From NCBI GenBank assembly GCA_001600615.1, contig BCKK01000011.1, positions 1 to 64,000 on the forward strand: a stretch of 64,000 nt of DNA. Direction: 5' to 3'. The stretch comes from Dioszegia crocea (lineage: Eukaryota > Basidiomycota > Tremellomycetes > Tremellales > Bulleribasidiaceae). This document shows, piece by piece, positions 57,662 to 64,000 of the stretch (position 1 is its first letter; each line of letters begins with the position of its first letter). The translations under genes and the position numbers were made by a program. Below the pieces are notes generated by a model. The model searched no databases, was not told the origin of the DNA, and saw only the letters and a list, made by a program, of their open reading frames with translations.

Positions 57662-60110
57662 ATGGATCAAAGGCACAAGCGAGAGACTACGGAAGATGGG
57701 AGGATGGGGACAGACGATGAGAATGAAAGGAAGCGCAAGAAGAAATCCAAGAAGGCAGTGGGGAAGGCGTGTGTTTACTGCAGGCGGAGGTGAGTCGGCC
57801 TTCGCTCCGGTATAAAGTCGAGCTGATGCGGGAGTCATATGGTATGTGAGGGTGGACGGCCTTGCGAGAGATGGTAGGTCTAGTCGAATATCCAGAATGT
57901 CTATACTCTGGTTGCTGACAATCCAGTATCAAGCGCAACATCTCTCATCTCTGCCGCGATTTTACCCCTCCCCGCCAGACCGATCCGTCATTACCTCCAA
58001 ACCCTTCTCAATCTGCCCACGCAGCTGAGCCCTCTTCATCCTCCTCGCAACAACCCCAGCCTGACTTCTATCTCGATTCCAATCCCTCAGCGAATCAGCC
58101 CGCCCCCTCATCACAATATCCCGAACTCACACTATCTGCCGCTGAGCCCAGCTCCAGATTCGACCCAAAACCAGTAGAGCCGGGAAGCAGCGCCATGTCG
58201 GCGAATGCTACTGGGTCTGGATCTGGCACTGGACAGATTCCACTGTATTCCGATGCCAACTTCCCGCCTGCGTGGCCGTTGTTGACTGATGAGAATGGGC
58301 AGGGGAATTATGGGGACAATAAGGCAGATGGGGAATGGGGAGCGGAGGATGATACTGAGCTTGGTGCCTTGAGGTTTGTTGACTGAATAGCATTCTATTC
58401 TCGGTGCGCAACACTGACAGTCCAGTAAATTCCTAGGAGATCTTGGTGTCCCAAATCTCCCCGGCGGCTTCCTCGATGTTCTCTCCTACTTCTCCAATAA
58501 GGGGACTAACAACCTCGCTGGCGTCCCTCTATCTGGATACGACAATCCCACCGATCACTCTGATGCAATATCCATGCTAGGACCAATGGATGAGGGCGAT
58601 CAACCCGACTTCATGCCGCGGCCATCTGTGGATAGGAGGAATGGAAGCTCGTCCGGTCTGCCGCTGGGCCACAGTCCGACGACGCTGGCGGATTATGCTG
58701 CTCAGGCTGAAAGTGAGAGAGCGGCTGCGACAGGTTCGAGAATGTTGCAACATTCCGAGCCGATGCAGCGGACGAATAGCAATGGGAGAGGAAGTGGGGT
58801 GAAGGGGAAGGGCAAAGATGTGCAGCCTGGCCAACCTCTCCTTGGCAATTTATCCCGAATGTCAGTCTCAATTCTTGTCAATCCGTCGAGATTGGAACTG
58901 ATATAATAGAGAACGCTACTTCCTTGCAGCAGCCGATCAGCCTTCCGGTCCTCGATCCTCCCGCCTGGCCCAAGTCATCAAGGCGAAATACGACGCAGGT
59001 CTTTTGAAGCCATACGACTATGTCAAGGGCTACGAGCGCATGAAGGGTTGGATGGACTCTGGACGAGCCAATCCTCGAGCTGAGTCAGTGCCGGCTAGCG
59101 CACCTGGATCACCTGGCAAGGCAGTCCCAGGGGCCAGGGGCGGAATGCGACCGTTGACAGCTGTTCATCCGGCTTCGCACACCATCACCCCTCAATCACA
59201 TTTGGCCACTGCGGGCAGTTCGAAGGGTATCAGCGCGGATAGTAGGCGGAGGATATGGGCGGCGATGAATGGGTTCAGACCCAAATTTCGACAGATCGCA
59301 CGGACGCTTGATGAGGTTGATTTGGTTTTCATTGAGGAGGCGATGGAGAGGTGGATGTTGCAGTATGATCGGGCGTTTGCTTGTGAGTCTGAACGTAGGA
59401 TTTGCTTCAGGATGATAGCTGATTGACAGCGATACATACGCCATCTTGTATCTGGCGAAGAACTGGCGAAATCCAAAAGGCAAATCAGGAGTTTGCGAAT
59501 CTGACGGGAATCCCAGCGAGCATGTTCAGGAATGGACAGCTGTGCGTTTATGAGTTGATGGATGAGGATAGCGCGGTACGGTATTGGGAAGGGTATGCGA
59601 AGATCGCTTTTGACGCCGGTAAGTCTTCCCTATCTCGCTAGAAGAGAGTGAATACTGACTTAAAAGGTCAAAGATCACTGTACACATCCTGCACCCTGAA
59701 GATCCCAACTTCTCTCACACGCTTACCGCCCCGCCAACCATTCTCAACTCCACCTCTCTTCGGTCTATCCAAAGCGGCCGCTCCGGGCCCTAGCGGATTA
59801 TCGTCTGGGCCCACTGCGTCCATACCGAATCTGTCTCTACCGCAATCTCTCATCAATACCGCCAATGGCGCGGCACACCTCAATAACTCGTCAGATCATC
59901 CGGCTGGGGGTGGAGAGGGGACGCCAGTATTGGGCAAGGGGACAGCAGGAGGGGCAGGGGAAGAGTATAGGGAGATCAAGTGTTGTTTCTCCGTTACTAT
60001 TCGGAGGGATGCGTGGGGTGTTCCGGTGGCTATTATGGGGCAGTGGATTGTGGGTTTCATACTATGTTCTATCATACCGGGATGATTGCTGACAACGTCA
60101 GCCTATCTAG
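57662..60110 (+). CDS. ERT1: Zn2Cys6/PAS transcription factor of the ERT1/AcuK (gluconeogenesis regulator) family
   Basis: Multi-exon, ~670 aa. A basic N-terminus (ERKRKKKSKKAVGKA) leads into the zinc cluster CVYCRRSHMVCEGGRPCERC ... LC, split by introns. A disordered middle follows, then the conserved ERT1/AcuK core: ERYFLAAADQPSG, LLKPYDYVKGYERMKGWMD, FRPKFRQIARTLDEVDLVFIEEAMERW and TPSCIWRRTGEIQKANQEF (PAS domain). The C-terminus ends GQWIPI after the last intron. Members (yeast Rds2/Ert1, Aspergillus AcuK/AcuM) activate gluconeogenic and mitochondrial genes on non-fermentable carbon. Family identity is strong; choice between paralogous names is less certain. The promoter holds a TGTGAC cluster. 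Confidence 0.9.
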
Positions 60111-60511
60111 AAGCACTTGTGAAGAATTCGAAGAGGGGAAAGGACCTTATTGATGAGGCAGCTCGTGGATGCTGGCAATCAATGTATCTGAGCAGAATAT
60201 GTGTTGATTCTATTGGGGCTGCAAGGGTGTACTATGTACGACCCACACATATGTAGGACTGATGCTGTACGCATGGAGCATCGCGAGTATATCCATGTCC
60301 AGGATACAGAGGCCAGGCACCAGCTGCAGGTGACCTTTGCCACCCACCAACAAGCGACTCGTGACCTTATCCATCTCCGTCTCCGCCGCCAGCCAGGTGC
60401 CGCTCGGGTCTCGCTCCATCTTCCATCTCACCCCATCAGCGTTACATCTTACACTTGATCATGGCCTAATCATCAGCGATACATAACAACTTCAGACGAG
60501 ATACGCATAAT
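60111..60511. other. Intergenic region between two same-strand genes
   Basis: 3' flank of the ERT1-like gene and promoter of the WD40 gene. No feature recognised. Confidence 0.4.
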
Positions 60512-63294
60512 GGCGAGGTGAGTGATACCGGCTACTACAGCTCTCCCGGTCTTGGCACCACCCCTTCACCTGGGACTGACAATACATCCAGAGACCCACC
60601 CTCCCTCCTTGCTTCTTCGGAACTGCGAGACCTACCCCTCGAGCCCTCTGCCATCCTCGATGCTCGAATCACCATCATCCATCCTCAACTCCGAGATCTT
60701 ATATTGCCAGTAGAAAGGAGGAGAGTGCTCTATCCTCGCGGGAGCACAGTGGAGGAATTGCGCTGGACCGAGCGCGATGACGAGGGTCAGGATTGCGACC
60801 TTTCTGGGAAGAGTGGCAAGGTGTGCTATCCTCACTAGTATGGCCAGTCAGCAGAGCTGACACAGCAGATCAACAGCTCAATAACATCTTTTGTCAAGCT
60901 CAACTTCACCCCGAACTGTCTTACCGGAAGGTAAGCGGTTTATCCTTGATCCCAGACCCCAGCCATGCCTCTCCGCTCTCATTGTCAGACCTGCCAGTCC
61001 TGACACGTACAGCGGAGGCATGTTAGCTGCCGGTGGGCAACATGGGGAACTGCATATGTCTCACGTCCCGTCCCGCACATCGATTCGGCCGTGGGATCAT
61101 GGTCCGCTTTCTGTACCTGGCCAAGAAGCTGTACTGCCCTTCCGACTGGACGTCAAGCTCGGCACATCTGCTATCAACAATTCGATCGTTATCTTGCCTG
61201 AATGGCCCTTGGGATGGGCTCAAGCGAGTGAGCGGAAACGCGTGGGATACGTCGGGCGGCGGTCGACCGAGTTCGAAGGGATGGAGATGGACGGTGTTGA
61301 CGGGGGAGAGGGGGATGACGATATTGAGGATAATGGAGGTGATGGAGAAGACGACGAAGCGATGGATCTGGATGAGGAGGAAGAGGAAGATGATGATGAA
61401 GATGGTGGAGATGGGTATCCCCAACCCCTCAGTCCGGCCACATACCCTAATACCGTGTCTTTCCGACATGCCCCTCGTATCCCGAACGCTTCAGATACCT
61501 TGGCAAGCATCTCAGCCCGGCGCGCAGCTTCCTTCTCTCACCCTCGTCCCAGACCTACTCAAGGCGACTCAACGCGACTTGCCCGACAGAGCTTCTCCAT
61601 CGTCAGCGACAATCACCCCCAGCGGATCCGTATCGTTTCTTCCAACCCCAACCCCTCTTATCCTGCGCGTCGACCTAGCTATGCCACACAGCCCATTCCC
61701 ACCCCTTTCATACCCCCCAATCGAGCGAATGTGCGCGCTCGTGCTGATCCCCATGCCCGACAAGGACCCGAGCCACGAGTCCTAGTCAGCAGTAACGACC
61801 AGAGTATCCGAATGCTCGTTCTGCGTCAGCTGGAAGCTTCGTCACATCACGATCCCTTACCGGTTCCGCGACCACGGACGGCATCGTTCTACGAGCGCGA
61901 ATCTGAGGCAGCCCGTTTGGGCGGGTTTGAACCTACTATTCGAACACATTATCGGCCGCCCGCATCCACATCGTCATTGATGTCTACGGACTGGAGGGGT
62001 CTGCACCCCGTCCTACCTCCTCCGCCCCAAATGATGGGAAGCCGGTTCGGATGGGATACTCTTGGTGTCAACCAAGGCTTGTTGGAGGCACACAGGGCCG
62101 AGCAGATGGCTGCACAGCGAGAATTACGGACGAGGCAAATCAATCATTTCGAGGCGGCTGTAGGCTTGGGGCCTGCACATGGGAATGCGCCAGTTCGGCC
62201 GGTTTCAATAGTCACATCTGATCCGGCTGTACGGCTCGGCGCGCAGGCCCCTTGGTCTCAGGTCCGAGCTACGGCAGGGGATGCACGGCAAGGGAAGAGG
62301 GTAGTCAGTACTGTTGGCGGCAAGACTCTCAACTTCCCCGTAAATCACTGTAAGTGGTGAACTTGACTGGAGCGGGATAGTCGCTGAGTTTCCCAGCCTC
62401 CTTCTCGCCAGATCTAAAGACCATGGTATCGGTGGGCGATTCCACCGATGTCCAGATCTTCGAGGTCATGGAGGGCGGACGCGAGTTCAGGCAAATCGCC
62501 ACATACTCAGGTGAGCTCTTTGTTTGCTGGTGATGCTACCGAACACAAGCTGACGTATATCAGCTGCAACGGACTCAGCATTCTCCAGCGCCTGGAGCAA
62601 AGACGGCCGCAAGTTCGCGGTAGCCAGTCAAGGTTTGTCTCCCATGTATTTCTATCATTCCCCTGGCTGAATGTTTAGACGGACAAGTGACAGTATGGGA
62701 CCACCGCTCATCCCGACCTCTCGCCTCACTCTTCACATCAGCCTCGGGCACCCCACCAGGTCCGAGCTCAATAACACACGATCCATCATTTTCCGTCGAT
62801 ATAGCTGCCTCTCGTCGATCGCCTTCGCCTGAAGATGGCTGGAGTCGGGATCGGGGCATCATGCTGTTCAACCCAGTGACGGGAGAACCTAGCTCTGGGG
62901 CATCGACGAGCGGGCGGGAGGCGGCAAGGGTGATCAAGTTCAGTCCGGAGGGGAGCAGTCGGGATCTCATGGTGTTCTCAGAGGTAAGTCTGCTCTCCGA
63001 CCAATATACACCCTTGACCGCCTTACTGATTTGCGATAGGAAAATACAAATATACATATCGTCGATGCGAAAAGTTTTAACACCCACGTTATCCTCCCTG
63101 TTCCAATTCAGCTGCGCGGCGACTCAGCCCCGATCTCACATCGCTCAGGCGTCGAAAATGGGGAATGTGGTATAGCGGGTATTGCATTTGACCCGACGGG
63201 TGAATGGCTGTATTCCGGGACAGAACGGACGATTGTCGAATGGGACATGAGGCGATTTGGAGGTGGTGAAGGCGGGGGGTGGGACATGGCTTGA
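60512..63294 (+). CDS. WD40 protein of a fungal uncharacterised (DUF2415-like) family
   Basis: The first exon is eight nucleotides of coding (ATGGCGAG) before a GTGAGT intron. Exons then read RDPPSLLASSELRDLPLE, NSSITSFVKLNFTPNCLTGS and GGMLAAGGQHGELHMSHV (first blade). A long acidic and Ser/Pro insert follows (DLDEEEEEDDDED; about 300 residues). The remaining blades are SSFSPDLKTMVSVGDSTDVQIFE, SAFSSAWSKDGRKFAVASQDG, VTVWDHRS and IAGIAFDPTGEWLYSGTERTIVEWDM. The early and late blades would close one propeller around the large insert. I recall this layout from fungal DUF2415 proteins, but that name is from memory of sequence style and needs a domain search. Function unknown. Confidence 0.75.
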
Positions 63295-63599
63295 GGATAA
63301 GATAAATTGGCGATGAGAAGGAAGACAAAGTTCGCGGGCCGACCAAGTCTGGGAGTCAGATGGAAATCGAGAAACGGTAATCTTGTACTAGCTCAAGTGA
63401 TGGTGAATATCTTGTATCTCCGCTCTGGTTGCGCGTTGTCGATGTACTTTGTATACCTCAAATATCGAGTCGGCACATCTGATATCCTCCGTGTCCAATA
63501 ATGTCCGCATGTCTATAGCTACAAGATGAGATTATGGTACAACTAGATTATGGCCATTTAAGATATACCCCACTCCGAAAGCCCAAGATGTAGACTCTA
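63295..63599. other. Convergent 3' region
   Basis: Between convergent stops of the WD40 and REV3-like genes. No feature recognised. Confidence 0.4.
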
Positions 63600-64000
63600 C
63601 TACCACTCCAAGGCACCCACCCACGGCCCGTCCTCCCTCTCCTCCGCGCTATTCAGATCCAGCCGATCTAACGCTTTCCGCACATCCACCAAATCCTCCA
63701 TATCTCTATGCGCCTGTGTCCTAGCGTACGTCAAGGGACAGTCGATTGAGTCGCACATGATTTTATCGTTGAGAGGGGTGCTACTGCACGATGCGCAGAT
63801 TTTGTGAAATGTCGCCAGTTTCTCTTGTGCAAGATGTTCTCGGGAAAGGATGGTATGGGTTGACGTCGAGGGATTGTCTGTGCACAATTTGCAAATACCT
63901 GTCATGTCAGTTGAGCCGCCAACTTCTGTGCGTTGTCATCAACTCACCTGCAGAAGACTCGGCCCCACATACAACACAATGGCTAGACTTGAAATGACTG
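63600..64000 (-). CDS. REV3: DNA polymerase zeta catalytic subunit, C-terminal fragment (partial)
   Basis: The gene enters from beyond base 64000; only the last ~120 residues are visible, in two exons joined by a ~53-nt intron (GTGAGT to ACAG, about 63947-63895). They hold the two Cys modules at the end of B-family polymerases. CysA is HFKSSHCVVCG ... GICKLC. CysB is ICASC-x10-CDSIDC, the site that binds an iron-sulfur cluster and accessory subunits. The wording CPLTYARTQAHRDMEDLVDVRKALDRL after CysB and the GIC in CysA resemble REV3 more than Pol delta, which is the main alternative. Pol zeta extends DNA past lesions in translesion synthesis. The catalytic domain is outside the window. Confidence 0.75.

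Noticed and set aside
1..64000. tRNA, rRNA, CRISPR, transposon or prophage content
   Set aside because: No B-box-like tRNA signals, repeat-spacer arrays, transposase or reverse-transcriptase motifs were seen. Non-LTR or degenerate remnants cannot be excluded without a search.

Overview
This is a gene-dense stretch of a basidiomycete nuclear genome, most likely a Tremellomycetes yeast (Cryptococcus/Kwoniella-like). The assignment rests on style: about 29 protein-coding loci in 64 kb on both strands, many small introns (mostly 45-65 nt, some only 34-37 nt) with GT(A/G)AG-type donors and CTGAC/CTAAC-like branch sites close to the acceptor, compact intergenic gaps, and many low-complexity Ser/Pro-rich proteins. 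I found no tRNA, rRNA, CRISPR, transposon or viral sequence.

Layout. 0-12 kb: an AlkB-family DNA dealkylase, two unrecognised genes, a transcription factor whose Zn2Cys6 cluster is near its C-terminus, a 2.4-kb gene-free region and a rhodanese/dual-specificity phosphatase. 12-21 kb: a secreted GH128-type glucanase, a CCDC25/Jlp2 homologue, a vacuolar-type CDF zinc transporter and two small secreted proteins, one of them rich in His and Asp. 21-31 kb: two unrecognised helical proteins (the first broken by an in-frame TAG), a pICln homologue, pescadillo (NOP7) and a mitochondrial MRS2-type Mg2+ channel. 31-42 kb: four minus-strand genes for disordered-plus-coiled-coil proteins that share short motifs and look like a diverged tandem family, interrupted by CMR1 and a BTB protein. 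42-50 kb: a CTLH/WD40 protein, a REV1-like BRCT protein, ELF1 and proteasome ATPase RPT3. 50-64 kb: an IBTK-like ankyrin/RCC1/BTB protein, another coiled-coil protein, an ERT1/AcuK-type regulator, a WD40 protein and the C-terminal end of DNA polymerase zeta (REV3), cut by the window edge.

Most genes are housekeeping and unrelated. Recurring themes are DNA-damage tolerance (AlkB-like, CMR1, BRCT protein, REV3), zinc handling (CDF transporter beside a His/Asp-rich secreted peptide) and the lineage-specific coiled-coil cluster. The cluster is the best candidate for something undescribed. Exon boundaries were read by eye from splice signals and frame continuity. Where stated, exon sums are divisible by three; the 1968-4195 locus is not resolved.
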